Below, one piece after another: positions 1-8,671 of a stretch of DNA of 64,000 nucleotides (its first letter is position 1; every line of letters begins with the position of its first letter). Both the position numbers and the translations under genes were made by a program. Source of the stretch: Flavobacterium enshiense DK69 (GTDB taxonomy: Bacteria; Bacteroidota; Bacteroidia; Flavobacteriales; Flavobacteriaceae); NCBI RefSeq assembly GCF_000498495.1, contig NZ_AVCS01000006.1, forward strand, positions 124,001 through 188,000, read 5' to 3'. The notes beneath the pieces were generated by a model. The model did not search any database and was not told where the DNA came from. It saw only the letters and a list, made by a program, of their open reading frames with translations.

Positions 1-152
1 CAAGATTATAAGCCGATTTTACATATAGTCTATTTGTGTTGCGAGTATGGTTAATCAGGGTTCTCATAGTATAATTCGAAAAGGATTGGTATTATGCAGA
101 GTAATAATAAGTTGGTGGTTTTCAGAAAGCAGTTGTTAATGGATTAGTAATA

Positions 153-193
153 GAAAACCCGTCTCAAAATAAGAAGACGGGTTTTCTTTTTTT
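153..193. terminator. Rho-independent terminator near the left edge
   Basis: A 12-bp perfect stem (arms 153-164 and 175-186) with a 10-nt loop is followed by a T-rich run on the + strand and has an A-rich flank on the other side, so it could act in both directions. It lies beyond the stop of the leftward lipoprotein gene at 267 and may also end a gene entering from the left of the window. Confidence 0.75.
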
Positions 194-266
194 GTTGCTC
201 TTTGTTCTATTTTCCCTAATAAAGCAAATATTTAAATTTTCAAGAATGGTGTTTCGGGAATAATCC

Positions 267-1070
267 TTAAGGGTTGTTGTTTTGTTCTGAGTTGGTTTCG
301 TCTAGTTTGGCAACATTCTTTTTTGTCGGGAATTCTACTTTTAATCCTAACGATATCATATCCCATTCCTGGTAATTCTCGTAGAAATATTGGTCTCCTA
401 AATTATAACTGAGTGTATATTGAAGTTGTAATTTAACTTTCTCAAGTCCACCTTGCAGGGTTATGGCCGGTTCTGCAACCCATTGCGAATTATTATCTTT
501 TAAGTAATCTGCTTCGGTAATATAGGTATAAGTATTTTCTGCGCTATAGAAAGGATAATTTCCTGAAATGTTGTTGTAATTCACATTTGCAAGGCGGGTA
601 GATAAAGAGGCATTAAAGTATTTACTGCTAAAACTTATGCTGGGTTGAGCTCCAAAACGGGTAAAGTGAGTCTTAACGTACGCATATTCGCCGGTTCCTT
701 CAGATGTTTGTTCATATTGTGTTTTCCCAAAAGCAATCAGGCCATAAGTTTCAAAAACGAATGATTTGGAAATTTTTTTATAATAGCCTCCGCCGAATTC
801 TATAATATTTCCTTTTCCGCTTGAGTTATATTCCATGTCGTCTGCAGAATTTACCCAATCGGCATTTAATTGCAAGGCAATTTTATCGGTTAATCCGTAG
901 GCGCCCTGAAGTTCGAAACCGTTCGTGTATTCAGTGGCATTAATGCCAATTGAAAGGTTTGTTTGTCCTTTTTCTTTCATTACCGGTATGTTTTGAGTGT
1001 TTGGGGCATAGTAAAGAGGAAAACAGCCGGACAGAGAGAGGCAAACTAAAAGTATAGTTGTATTTTTCAT
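267..1070 (-). CDS. Outer-membrane-type lipoprotein of unknown function
   Basis: 267 residues. The start is taken as the ATG at 1070; an in-frame TTG three codons upstream gives no better signal peptide. Residues 1-16 form a short hydrophobic signal ending in a lipobox (LSGC), so the mature protein should be a lipoprotein. The rest is rich in alternating polar/aromatic segments and glycine turns (for example GGGYYKK and YGLIAFGKTQYE), as in small outer-membrane beta-barrels, but I recognise no named family. It stands alone, with a terminator on each side. Function unknown. Confidence 0.75.
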   Translation of the reverse strand: MKNTTILLVCLSLSGCFPLYYAPNTQNIPVMKEKGQTNLSIGINATEYTNGFELQGAYGLTDKIALQLNADWVNSADDMEYNSSGKGNIIEFGGGYYKKISKSFVFETYGLIAFGKTQYEQTSEGTGEYAYVKTHFTRFGAQPSISFSSKYFNASLSTRLANVNYNNISGNYPFYSAENTYTYITEADYLKDNNSQWVAEPAITLQGGLEKVKLQLQYTLSYNLGDQYFYENYQEWDMISLGLKVEFPTKKNVAKLDETNSEQNNNP

Positions 1071-1284
1071 AAGCACCAATTTTATATTAAATAAAATCTC
1101 TCCGAACTAAATTGATTGCCTGCCGCGATTTAGAAACAGACAATGAGCATAATCAAAAATTCATCGGTGTTGGAAAAATGTAAAGTGCTTAAAATCAATT
1201 TGATTACAGCCTGTATAAAGTTACAATTTTTCTGAATAAATGGTTTTGAAAAGTTTCAAAAAGATGAAGGTGTTTTTCTATACT

Positions 1285-1315
1285 AAAAAAGACCGCTGTT
1301 GAGGCGGTCTTTTTG
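1285..1315 (-). terminator. Terminator downstream of fumarase
   Basis: The inverted repeat AAAAGACCGC/GCGGTCTTTT with a short loop has T-runs on both strands. It sits 24 bp past the fumarase stop, so it most likely ends that leftward transcript. Confidence 0.8.
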
Positions 1316-1338
1316 TTTTATCTAAAAAACGGTCTTTC

Positions 1339-2940
1339 TTACAAATTTTCAAAAAAATCATTCCCTTTATCATCCGTAATGATGAACGCAGGGAAATCTT
1401 TAATAGTGATTTTACGAACCGCTTCCATGCCCAATTCTTCAAAATCAACCACTTCTACGGAAAGGATGTTTTCTTTGGCTAAAATCGCGGCAGGTCCGCC
1501 AATCGAGCCTAAATAAAATCCTCCGTATTTGTTGCATGCATTGGTGACATCTTTGGAACGGTTTCCTTTGGCCAGCATGATCATGCTTCCGCCATTTTTC
1601 TGGAATTCGTCCACATAAACGTCCATACGTCCGGCAGTAGTTGGTCCGAAACTTCCTGATGGCATTCCTTCCGGAGTTTTCGCCGGTCCGGCATAATAAA
1701 TCGGATGGTTTTTGAAGTAGTCCGGCATAGGTTTTCCGGCGTCTAACAATTCTTTGATTTTCGCATGGGCGATATCACGGGCCACAATCAGGGTTCCATT
1801 TAGTTTCAAACGGGTTTTGATCGGGTATTTTGACAATTCTGCCAATACTTCCGACATCGGTCTGTTCAAGTCGATTTCTACTGGATCTTCCAAATGCGGA
1901 GCCGTTTCTGGTAAGAACTGTTTTGGATTTACTTCTAATTGCTCAACGAAGATACCTTCTTTGGTAATTTTTCCTTTGATATTTCTGTCGGCCGAACAGG
2001 AAACACCCATTCCAACCGGACAAGAAGCAGCGTGACGCGGTAAACGGATCACACGAACATCATGCGTTAGATATTTCCCCCCAAATTGTGCTCCAATGTG
2101 GCTTTCCTCACAAATTTTCTGCACGCGTTTTTCCCATTCCAAATCACGGAATGCCTGGCCTGCCATGTTCCCGCTGGTTGGTAAGTTGTCGAAATATCCG
2201 GCAGAGGCTTTTTTCACGGCAGCTAAATTCGCTTCCGCAGAGGTACCGCCAATAACGATAGCCAAGTGATACGGAGGACAAGCCGAAGTTCCTAGATCCA
2301 TGATGCGTTCGCGAACGAACTCGTCTAAGGATTTTTCGTTTAGTAATGATTTTGTCTTTTGATACAAGAAGGTTTTGTTGGCCGAACCGCCTCCCTTGGC
2401 TAAGAACAGGAATTCATATGAGCTTCCTTTTTTAGCATAAATATCGATTTGCGCCGGAAGATTTGAACCGGAGTTCTTTTCTTCAAACATCGAAATCGGA
2501 ACAATCTGTGAGTAACGCAGGTTTCTTTTTTCGTAGGTGTTGAAAATTCCTTTCGACAACCATTCGCCGTCATCGGCACCAGTATATACATTCTCACCTT
2601 TTTTAGCCATTACGATAGCCGTTCCGGTGTCTTGGCAGGAAGGCAATTGCCCGTCTACAGCCACTACGGCATTTTGTAATAGGTTATAGGCAACGAAACG
2701 ATCGTTGTCGGTAGCTTCCGGATCGTCGATGATGTTTTTTAATTTTTGTAAATGCGAAGAACGAAGCATGAACGATACGTCTGTCATTGCTTCTTCAGCC
2801 AATAATTCCAATCCTTTCGGATCAACTGTTAAGATTTCACGGTCGCCCAATTGTTCTACTTTTACGTAGTCGGATGTAATTTTTCGGTATTGTGTATCGT
2901 CTTTTGTAATTGGATACGGGTCTTGGTATATAAAGTCCAT
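1339..2940 (-). CDS. fumA: Fumarate hydratase class I (iron-sulfur)
   Basis: Cytoplasmic fumarase of the oxygen-sensitive [4Fe-4S] class, interconverting fumarate and L-malate in the TCA cycle. It is 533 residues, the usual length for the single-chain class I enzyme with fused alpha and beta parts. The cluster cysteines can be placed at C102 (SCQDTGT), C221 (GTSACPPYH) and C315 (GVSCSADRN). Their spacings of 119 and 94 match those of structurally characterised class I fumarases. The C-terminal half carries [12 protein letters not shown] and the GGPAA region of the beta domain. It is monocistronic with its own terminator. A CGTAAATTTACG palindrome lies just upstream of the start. The E. coli fumA/fumB distinction does not apply here. 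Confidence 0.95.
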   Translation of the reverse strand: MDFIYQDPYPITKDDTQYRKITSDYVKVEQLGDREILTVDPKGLELLAEEAMTDVSFMLRSSHLQKLKNIIDDPEATDNDRFVAYNLLQNAVVAVDGQLPSCQDTGTAIVMAKKGENVYTGADDGEWLSKGIFNTYEKRNLRYSQIVPISMFEEKNSGSNLPAQIDIYAKKGSSYEFLFLAKGGGSANKTFLYQKTKSLLNEKSLDEFVRERIMDLGTSACPPYHLAIVIGGTSAEANLAAVKKASAGYFDNLPTSGNMAGQAFRDLEWEKRVQKICEESHIGAQFGGKYLTHDVRVIRLPRHAASCPVGMGVSCSADRNIKGKITKEGIFVEQLEVNPKQFLPETAPHLEDPVEIDLNRPMSEVLAELSKYPIKTRLKLNGTLIVARDIAHAKIKELLDAGKPMPDYFKNHPIYYAGPAKTPEGMPSGSFGPTTAGRMDVYVDEFQKNGGSMIMLAKGNRSKDVTNACNKYGGFYLGSIGGPAAILAKENILSVEVVDFEELGMEAVRKITIKDFPAFIITDDKGNDFFENL

Positions 2941-3038
2941 TGTAACAGTAATTTTAGGAGCGTAAATTTACGCATTCTTCCACTAAATCAGAAGTCTAGT
3001 TTTTTTAAAAGATTGTTAAACCGACTAATTTAGAATTA

Positions 3039-4478
3039 TTAAAAAAACCAACTAGCCACCATTATAGCTGTAATTACGCAGATTAGATCTACCAAAAGCA
3101 TCATCCCTAAAGTATAGCGAGTATTTCGGATGTTAACAGAACCGAAGTAAACGGCAATAACATAAAAAGTCGTTTCGGCGCTACACTGGAAAATACAGCT
3201 TAGTCTTCCCGTGAAGGAATCCGGACCGAAGCTGCGCATCGCATCAATCATAAAGCCTCTTGAACCACCGGAGCTAAAAGGGCGCAACATGGCCACTGGT
3301 AAGGAATCCGTGATTTCTTTGGCGACTCCGATTTGAGAAAACGTAAATGAAATCCCGTTGCTGATGATTTCAAACAAACCGCTGTTTCGGAAGAATGAAA
3401 TCGCCACCAGCATTCCCATTACATAAGGGAAAATTTTGACACCCGTGTTTAAGCCATTTTTAGCACCATCCACAAAGGTGTCAAAAATGGTAGTGTCTTT
3501 CTGGGTAAATTTCTTTTCGTTAACGAATGAGAAGACAAGTGTGAAGCCAATAATAGCCACCAACATCAAACCAGATAAATTCCCAGTGAAGAAATTTTTG
3601 CCGATTAAGTCCAACCCGTTGATATAGAAAAGCAATCCTGCAATCGCGGCTAAAATAGTGGTTAACGCTAAAATCAGCGAAGCGCTTTTGAAGTTGATTC
3701 GCTGTTTGATTCCCACTAATAAAAATGCAGCGATAGTACCCACAAAAGAAGTAATAATGCACGGTAACATTACATCGGCGGGGTTGGCGGCATTCTCTGC
3801 TGCACGGTATCCAATGATAGATGTTGGAATCAAAGTCAGGCCCGCCGCATGCAGGCACATGAACATAATCTGGGCATCACTGGCTTTTTCTTTTTCGGGA
3901 TTGATTGTCTGCAGACTCTCCATGGCTTTTAATCCGAATGGCGTGGCGGCAGAATCCAGTCCTAAAAAGTTGGCCGCGAAATTCAGCGTCATATAGGAAA
4001 TCGATTCGTGGTTTTTAGGGATAGTAGGGAACACTTTTGCAAAAACCGGACTCAATTTTGTAGCCAGTCGCTCGGCAGCTCCTGATATGATAAGCAATTC
4101 CATCAGTCCGCAGAAAAAAGCCAGATAAGCAATCAACGGAAGAATCAGGTCCAGTAAACTGTTTTTACAGGTAGGCAATAATCCGTCTGATTTTTGTATG
4201 CCACTGTAAATTTTAACCGTTTGATTTTTATACACGTACGTGGTATCCAAATCGGTTTCAATTTTATTGATGACAATGGTGTTGTCCGGAGCTTTTTCAA
4301 TGCTGTCTTTGATAAAAGCAGGGACTTGTTTCAGGTATTTTTCTGAGATTAACAGCGGTTCGTCTTTTTTACCGTTCAGCACATAATCAATCGAATAACT
4401 GCTTCCGGAGAATAAACCGATAACCACAAAGGCGATGGAGGAGATAAAAATTGCTAGCCAGAATCTGCTTAATACCAT
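3039..4478 (-). CDS. SpmA-SpmB-type nucleoside-recognition (Gate) membrane protein
   Basis: 479-residue polytopic inner-membrane protein. Residues 1-25 form a membrane anchor, about 30-105 is a soluble insert, and the rest is hydrophobic with two Gate-type halves, one around the PLIAYLAFFCGLMELL segment and one near the FRNSG/FSSGG segment. This is the architecture of spore-maturation proteins A and B joined in one chain, which is common in non-sporulating Bacteroidota. The family name is historical and the substrate is unknown; transport of a small solute or nucleoside is only a family-level guess. It is monocistronic, and a decayed intergenic repeat lies upstream. Confidence 0.85.
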   Translation of the reverse strand: MVLSRFWLAIFISSIAFVVIGLFSGSSYSIDYVLNGKKDEPLLISEKYLKQVPAFIKDSIEKAPDNTIVINKIETDLDTTYVYKNQTVKIYSGIQKSDGLLPTCKNSLLDLILPLIAYLAFFCGLMELLIISGAAERLATKLSPVFAKVFPTIPKNHESISYMTLNFAANFLGLDSAATPFGLKAMESLQTINPEKEKASDAQIMFMCLHAAGLTLIPTSIIGYRAAENAANPADVMLPCIITSFVGTIAAFLLVGIKQRINFKSASLILALTTILAAIAGLLFYINGLDLIGKNFFTGNLSGLMLVAIIGFTLVFSFVNEKKFTQKDTTIFDTFVDGAKNGLNTGVKIFPYVMGMLVAISFFRNSGLFEIISNGISFTFSQIGVAKEITDSLPVAMLRPFSSGGSRGFMIDAMRSFGPDSFTGRLSCIFQCSAETTFYVIAVYFGSVNIRNTRYTLGMMLLVDLICVITAIMVASWFF

Positions 4479-4550
4479 ATTTAATATTTTTCGTAAATGT
4501 ACTTATTTACGGCAAAAGAACACAATCAATGACGAAAGTTTGCAAAGGGC

Positions 4551-4621
4551 CTAGCCCTGGATAGTAATGGCGCCCTTTTTTGTTTTAGCGGTAATTTAGC
4601 TGTACTGGATAAGCAAAAAAG
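4551..4621 (+). repeat. Possible degenerate dispersed intergenic repeat, copy A
   Basis: This stretch begins CTAGCCCTGGATAG, contains AGCGG and ends GGATAAGCAAAAAAG. The reverse complement of 6709-6770 shares the same start (CTAGCCCCGAT-G), the internal AGCGG and the end (GGATTGCAAAAAAG). The middle differs, so these look like decayed members of one family. No open frame crosses it. Confidence 0.4.
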
Positions 4622-4695
4622 ATTCCTTCGTCAGATCGCTTTGCTCGTGTGAATAGATTGCGGGAAATCAAGGATTCAACGTAGTTAAAGCGCTC

Positions 4696-5409
4696 CTAAA
4701 TATGAATGACCTCCTCGTCAATGAGCAAGTCTTCCCTTCTGAATTTCAGGAGGATCTGGGCCACGGCCACCACGTCTTTTTCGCAATAGGTTATAATGCG
4801 GTCGATGTCTTTTTCAACATAAAAGGTGTGTGCCACTTCGCTGCCGTCGATATCGTCTTTTGGTGACGGAATCCCCAAAACATTGGTGAGCAGTTTCAAT
4901 GAAGTAAATGTTTTGTAGTCGCCGAATTTCCAGAGTTCCATAGTGTCCAGATGCGGTACTTCCCATGGTTTTTTACCGAACAGATTTAATTTCAGCGGAA
5001 TTGCAATCTGATGGATGATCATTCGTCGAGCAATAAAAGGGAAATCGAATTCCTTAGCATTGTGTCCACATAAAATATGTTGCGGTTGCGAAAAATGATT
5101 GTTCAACAAATTTGAAAAGTCTTTCAGGATTTTTACTTCGTCTCCAAAAAAGGATGTTACTCTAAAATGACGGATGTCGCCTTTGAAGGTAAAATAGCCT
5201 ACTGAAATACAGACGATTTTCCCGAATTCGGCCCAGATACCGGCGCGTTCGTAAAATTCTTCGGCGGTGAAATCATCTTTGCGCTGGTATTTAGTCTTTA
5301 AGTCAAAAAGGCTTTGTTTGGTTTCGTCCAGGCTACTGAAATGTTCTTCTTCAGGAACCGTTTCAATGTCTAAAAAGAGAATGTTCTCCAGATTAATTTT
5401 CTCGATCAT
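4696..5409 (-). CDS. DEDDy-type 3'-5' exonuclease (PolB-exonuclease-like)
   Basis: 237-residue stand-alone exonuclease domain related to the proofreading domain of family B polymerases. The two-metal site can be read directly: D14 and E16 (FLDIETVP), D122 (HNAKEFDFP), and Y208 with D212 (YCEKD, the YxxxD motif that defines the DEDDy subgroup). It is probably cytoplasmic, trimming 3' ends of DNA or RNA; the substrate cannot be told from sequence. It lies 60 bp downstream of the serine hydrolase gene in the same direction and could be cotranscribed. Confidence 0.85.
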   Translation of the reverse strand: MIEKINLENILFLDIETVPEEEHFSSLDETKQSLFDLKTKYQRKDDFTAEEFYERAGIWAEFGKIVCISVGYFTFKGDIRHFRVTSFFGDEVKILKDFSNLLNNHFSQPQHILCGHNAKEFDFPFIARRMIIHQIAIPLKLNLFGKKPWEVPHLDTMELWKFGDYKTFTSLKLLTNVLGIPSPKDDIDGSEVAHTFYVEKDIDRIITYCEKDVVAVAQILLKFRREDLLIDEEVIHI

Positions 5410-5469
5410 TTTGAATGGATTGTACTAATGCGTTTGGATTGTATATGAAAATTATTACAAATAAAAGAA

Positions 5470-6627
5470 TTATTTTCTTCTTTCCAACATTTTGTACGCC
5501 TCATTGAAGTAAACATACAAATCGTTGCTGTGCGGGTCTTCCTCCGTCTGCAGTCCTTTGACGTGTCCCAAGCGCACGATGATGACGTTGTCTTCCGGAA
5601 CCACAATTACGAATTGACCCAGGTGGCCGCGCATGTAAAACAATTGTTTGCCGTTGATTTTATGCAGCCAGAATCCGTAGCCGTATTGCGGACTTTTCGG
5701 AAATCTTGGAGTTATCGACTTGGCAACAAAAGTACTGTCTAAAAGCTGTTTGCCGTTCCATTTTCCAAAGTCGCGGTAGAGTTTTCCGAAACGGGCAAAA
5801 TCACGCGCGTTGCTGGCAATACAGCAATAGGCTTTTTCAATGCCGTCCGGATTATGGTCAAGTTGCCATAATGCTTCGTTTTCTGCTCCCATTGGTTGCC
5901 AGAATTTTTCGGAAACATAATCGGCAACGTGTTCTCCGGTCGCTTTTTCGACACACATGGCTAATAATTCGGTTGCACCGCTTAAGTATTTAAAGGATTG
6001 TCCCGGTTTTTCAGAAACATCTAATCCTAAAATCACTTTCTTCAAATCGTTGTCGAAATAGGCGCGGGTCACGATGGAAAACGGACTATAATATTTTTCG
6101 TCCCAGTTCAAGCCGGATGCCATTGAAGACAAATCGCCCACGGTGACTTCTTTCGCATATTGTCCCTTCAGTTCCGGGAAAAAGTCGGTTACCTTCTGGT
6201 CTAAACTCTTGATTTTTCCTTCCATAATAGCTTTTCCCATTGCTGCAGAAATAACGCTCTTCGCCATTGAAAACGAATTAGATTTTGAGTTCTTGCCGTA
6301 ACCATCGTAATAGCTTTCGTGCCAGATACTGTCGTTTTTAATGATCAGATAGGCCACGGTTCCCAGTTCTTTATGTTCTTTGTTCAATTCTTCGGTGGCG
6401 GGAACTGAATTATAATCTTTGGCAATCGCCCAAGGTTGTCCCACACCTTTTTTGATTTCACGATTCGGGAAATGGGTATAATCATCTAAAAATGCTGTGG
6501 TGTAACCTCTGAAGTAGATGGTGCGTACTGCGCGGAGCAGGTAGTCCACATCGAAAATATACATTAGAATAACAATGGAAGCTACAATGATGCAAAACCA
6601 TTTCAGGAAACTTTTCAGAAATTTCAT
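5470..6627 (-). CDS. Membrane-anchored serine hydrolase (class C beta-lactamase-like)
   Basis: 385 residues from the ATG at 6627, chosen because it begins directly at the membrane anchor (residues 11-28); a longer form could start 13 codons upstream. The body is a beta-lactamase-related fold facing the periplasm. The nucleophile motif SxxK is at S120-MA-K123, and a GHLG sequence near the C-terminus fits the third conserved HxG box. Such proteins are usually peptidases or esterases acting on cell-wall-like peptides or esters rather than resistance enzymes, so no drug activity is implied. Confidence 0.85.
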   Translation of the reverse strand: MKFLKSFLKWFCIIVASIVILMYIFDVDYLLRAVRTIYFRGYTTAFLDDYTHFPNREIKKGVGQPWAIAKDYNSVPATEELNKEHKELGTVAYLIIKNDSIWHESYYDGYGKNSKSNSFSMAKSVISAAMGKAIMEGKIKSLDQKVTDFFPELKGQYAKEVTVGDLSSMASGLNWDEKYYSPFSIVTRAYFDNDLKKVILGLDVSEKPGQSFKYLSGATELLAMCVEKATGEHVADYVSEKFWQPMGAENEALWQLDHNPDGIEKAYCCIASNARDFARFGKLYRDFGKWNGKQLLDSTFVAKSITPRFPKSPQYGYGFWLHKINGKQLFYMRGHLGQFVIVVPEDNVIIVRLGHVKGLQTEEDPHSNDLYVYFNEAYKMLERRK

Positions 6628-6708
6628 AGGTTGGGTTTTAAGTGGTATTTTAACGAATTTACGCAAATTCGGAATATGTTTTTATTTTTTTGGAGCGAAT
6701 GTTTTGGG

Positions 6709-6770
6709 CTTTTTTGCAATCCGTGTTCCCGCTGTCCGCACTACACGGTAGTTGCTCCCATCGGGGCTAG
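6709..6770 (-). repeat. Possible degenerate dispersed intergenic repeat, copy B
   Basis: GC-richer than its surroundings. Read on the minus strand it opens CTAGCCCCGATGGG, passes GCGGACAGCGGG and ends GGATTGCAAAAAAG, matching both ends of the element at 4551-4621. It fills most of the gap between the methyltransferase stop and the serine-hydrolase start. Confidence 0.4.
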
Positions 6771-6901
6771 GGGATAAGCCATAGTGTTTTTGGAAACTAA
6801 GTTAATTACGAATTACTCCTAAAGACTATCGGATCGTTTAGTCAAGTGCTTATTTACTTTTCCACTTTGTAATAGGGTTTAAATTGCTTGTAATTTGTAA
6901 T

Positions 6902-7372
6902 TTAAAAAAGGCTTTGCTGTTTCTCCGGATTTTCATGGTCCAAAAGCCATTTCTTGCGCCACAATCCTCCTGCGTAGCCTGTCATTGAGCCGTCAGAACC
7001 AATTACACGATGACACGGAACGACTATCCATATCGGGTTTTTTCCATTGGCGGAAGCAACGGCGCGTATGGCTTTCACATCGCCCAACCTTTTAGAAAGT
7101 TCCAGATAGGATGTGGTTTTTCCGTATGGGATTTCTAAAAGTGCTTTCCAGACTTTTTTTTGAAAATCGGTGCCTTTTGGATTGAGTTGAAATGAGAATT
7201 TGGTTCGTTTTCCTTCAAAGTATTCCTGAAGTTGTTTTACGGCATCTTTTAGTTCCACTGGTATCACTTTTGAAATTTCACCTTCCTGAAGAATCGAAAT
7301 GACCGAAATACCGTTTTCATCGCCTTTAATTTTGGCGGTTCCAAGCGGCGTATTGATAAAGACTGTTTGCAT
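6902..7372 (-). CDS. ogt: Methylated-DNA--protein-cysteine methyltransferase
   Basis: 156-residue suicide DNA-repair protein that transfers alkyl groups from O6-alkylguanine (and O4-alkylthymine) to its own cysteine. The acceptor is C120 in the diagnostic IVVPCHRVIG motif. The DNA-binding helix-turn-helix region precedes it (PYGKTTSYLELSKRLG, with the RAVASANGKNP stretch). The length is typical of the single-domain Ogt/MGMT type, without an Ada sensor domain. It lies 17 bp downstream of the small regulator in the same direction. Confidence 0.93.
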   Translation of the reverse strand: MQTVFINTPLGTAKIKGDENGISVISILQEGEISKVIPVELKDAVKQLQEYFEGKRTKFSFQLNPKGTDFQKKVWKALLEIPYGKTTSYLELSKRLGDVKAIRAVASANGKNPIWIVVPCHRVIGSDGSMTGYAGGLWRKKWLLDHENPEKQQSLF

Positions 7373-7389
7373 TTGCTAAAGATAACGAA

Positions 7390-7590
7390 TTAGTCGGCGG
7401 CTTCCAATTCAAATATCTCGTTAACAGACCTTTCAAAGAGTTTGGCTAGCTTTAACGCCAATACAGTGGAAGGGACGAATTTACCGGCTTCAATGGCATT
7501 GATAGTCTGCCGGCTTACGCCAATTTTTTCAGCCAGTTCCGCCTGTGTCATGTTGGCAATGGCGCGCTGTACCTTTAAGTTATTCTTCAT
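7390..7590 (-). CDS. Small XRE-family transcriptional regulator
   Basis: 66 residues from the ATG at 7590; the TTG at 7599 is less likely. Almost the whole protein is one Cro/CI-type helix-turn-helix: QAELAEKIGVSRQTINAIEAGK is followed by the VLALKLAKLFERSVNEIF helix pair. It resembles the compact regulators encoded beside small membrane proteins in many Bacteroidota and Firmicutes. The gene begins inside the last codons of the upstream membrane-protein gene (11-bp overlap), which suggests translational coupling. The targets are unknown. Confidence 0.85.
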   Translation of the reverse strand: MKNNLKVQRAIANMTQAELAEKIGVSRQTINAIEAGKFVPSTVLALKLAKLFERSVNEIFELEAAD

Positions 7591-8059
7591 CGGTTTCAAG
7601 TTTAGTGGATTTGTACAACATCCAGTGAAAGCGGACGATAAAAAAGATTAGTAACGAAGCGATGTTAACAAGCAAGGCTGTAAAAAAGGAATTTCCGTAA
7701 ATGAAAATGATGGAAATTAAAAGCAGGGCATAATTGAAATAGGTGGCCCAAACCAAACTTTCCAGCCTGATTTTTTCAACCATTTCATCTTCGATTTTTT
7801 CTTTTGAAAAGGCAGTGAATAAACCACCTATGATTAATGCGGTCATTAAAATTTCATCGGTAATGTTATTTTCAACAAAGTCAAAATACGTTGTTCCGCT
7901 CCGAGAAAAAGTATTATAGATGAAATAAAATACATTAACATTTAAGAAATCTAATTCCCAATCAATGCAAAGCCTTATGAGTGAGGCTATTGTAAAAGGG
8001 ATAAAAATTAACCATCCGATTCTTTTAAAAAAATGCGGAAATAAATACTTTGTTTTCAT
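7580..8059 (-). CDS. Small integral membrane protein paired with an XRE regulator
   Basis: 159 residues with four predicted membrane helices: about 12-28, 62-82 (after a polar loop), 103-122 and 126-146. The tail is short and charged. I recognise no named family. It overlaps the XRE regulator by 11 bp in the order membrane protein then regulator, the reverse of many such pairs. A function in signalling to, or sequestering, the regulator is conceivable but unsupported. Confidence 0.7.
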   Translation of the reverse strand: MKTKYLFPHFFKRIGWLIFIPFTIASLIRLCIDWELDFLNVNVFYFIYNTFSRSGTTYFDFVENNITDEILMTALIIGGLFTAFSKEKIEDEMVEKIRLESLVWATYFNYALLLISIIFIYGNSFFTALLVNIASLLIFFIVRFHWMLYKSTKLETDEE

Positions 8060-8139
8060 ATTTTCCTAGTATTTAGAGTTATATACTTCAAATGTAAAAC
8101 ATATTTTCCAAAAAGACAAGTAAACTTTACATTTTGTAA

Positions 8140-8164
8140 AATAAAAATGTCCTCAGTAGAGGAC
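8140..8164 (-). terminator. Terminator at the end of the haem operon
   Basis: The hairpin GTCCTC-AGTA-GAGGAC at 8149-8164 is followed on the minus strand by ATTTTTATTTT, just past the stop of the cytochrome c gene. Confidence 0.7.
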
Positions 8165-8173
8165 AAGTAGTTT

Positions 8174-8593
8174 TTATTTTCCGAAGCTCAGTATGTAGGT
8201 TTCCAAGGCTTTACGTTCTTCGTCGGTGAGCGCTTTGGTAATCTTGAAATTAGCCTTCATCGTATTGTACTCTGCAGGAACTACAATAGGTCCGCTTTTC
8301 TCAGTTAAGAAATCGGGTATGCTTGCTCCTTTTTCCTTATACGTTTTAGCTATCAGGGCTAAAGGTGGCCCTACTAATTTCTCGTTAGGTTTGTGACAGG
8401 TGTGACACGTACCTCTTCCGTTAAATATTTCTTTTCCTAATTCGAAAGAAACTTCTTCTGCTGATTTTTTTACCTCAGGGTATAAAGGTTCTTCTTCTTT
8501 CTCTTTTTTTTCTTTACCACAAGATACCAATGCGAGTGAACCGATCAGGAAAACCATTATCAGCACGGGAAAAATGAATGTATACTTTTTCAT
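8174..8593 (-). CDS. Small c-type cytochrome lipoprotein
   Basis: 139 residues. An N-terminal signal ends in a lipobox-like sequence (ALVSC, C25), then comes a highly charged linker (KEKKEKEEE) and a single class I cytochrome c domain. Haem is attached at C63-H-T-C66-H67, with M112 a likely sixth ligand. It should sit on the periplasmic side of a membrane as a small electron carrier. It is the last gene before the terminator in the leftward haem-synthesis operon, 78 bp after hemB, which fits a haem-consuming partner being made with the pathway. Confidence 0.88.
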   Translation of the reverse strand: MKKYTFIFPVLIMVFLIGSLALVSCGKEKKEKEEEPLYPEVKKSAEEVSFELGKEIFNGRGTCHTCHKPNEKLVGPPLALIAKTYKEKGASIPDFLTEKSGPIVVPAEYNTMKANFKITKALTDEERKALETYILSFGK

Positions 8594-8671
8594 TTTCTTA
8601 AACTTTTAACGTTAGCATCGTCTCTCAAAGTTAAGAAAAAGCATCGAGAATCTCCCTTAAAGTAAAGAATC

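Noticed and set aside
1..54. An 18-codon open frame entering from the left edge on the + strand and ending at TAA 52-54.
   Set aside because: Too short to tell from chance, with no recognisable residues; the terminator at 153-193 lies about 100 bp away.
3039..4478. Sporulation function implied by the SpmA/SpmB resemblance.
   Set aside because: The family is common in non-sporulating Bacteroidota and nothing else in the window concerns sporulation.
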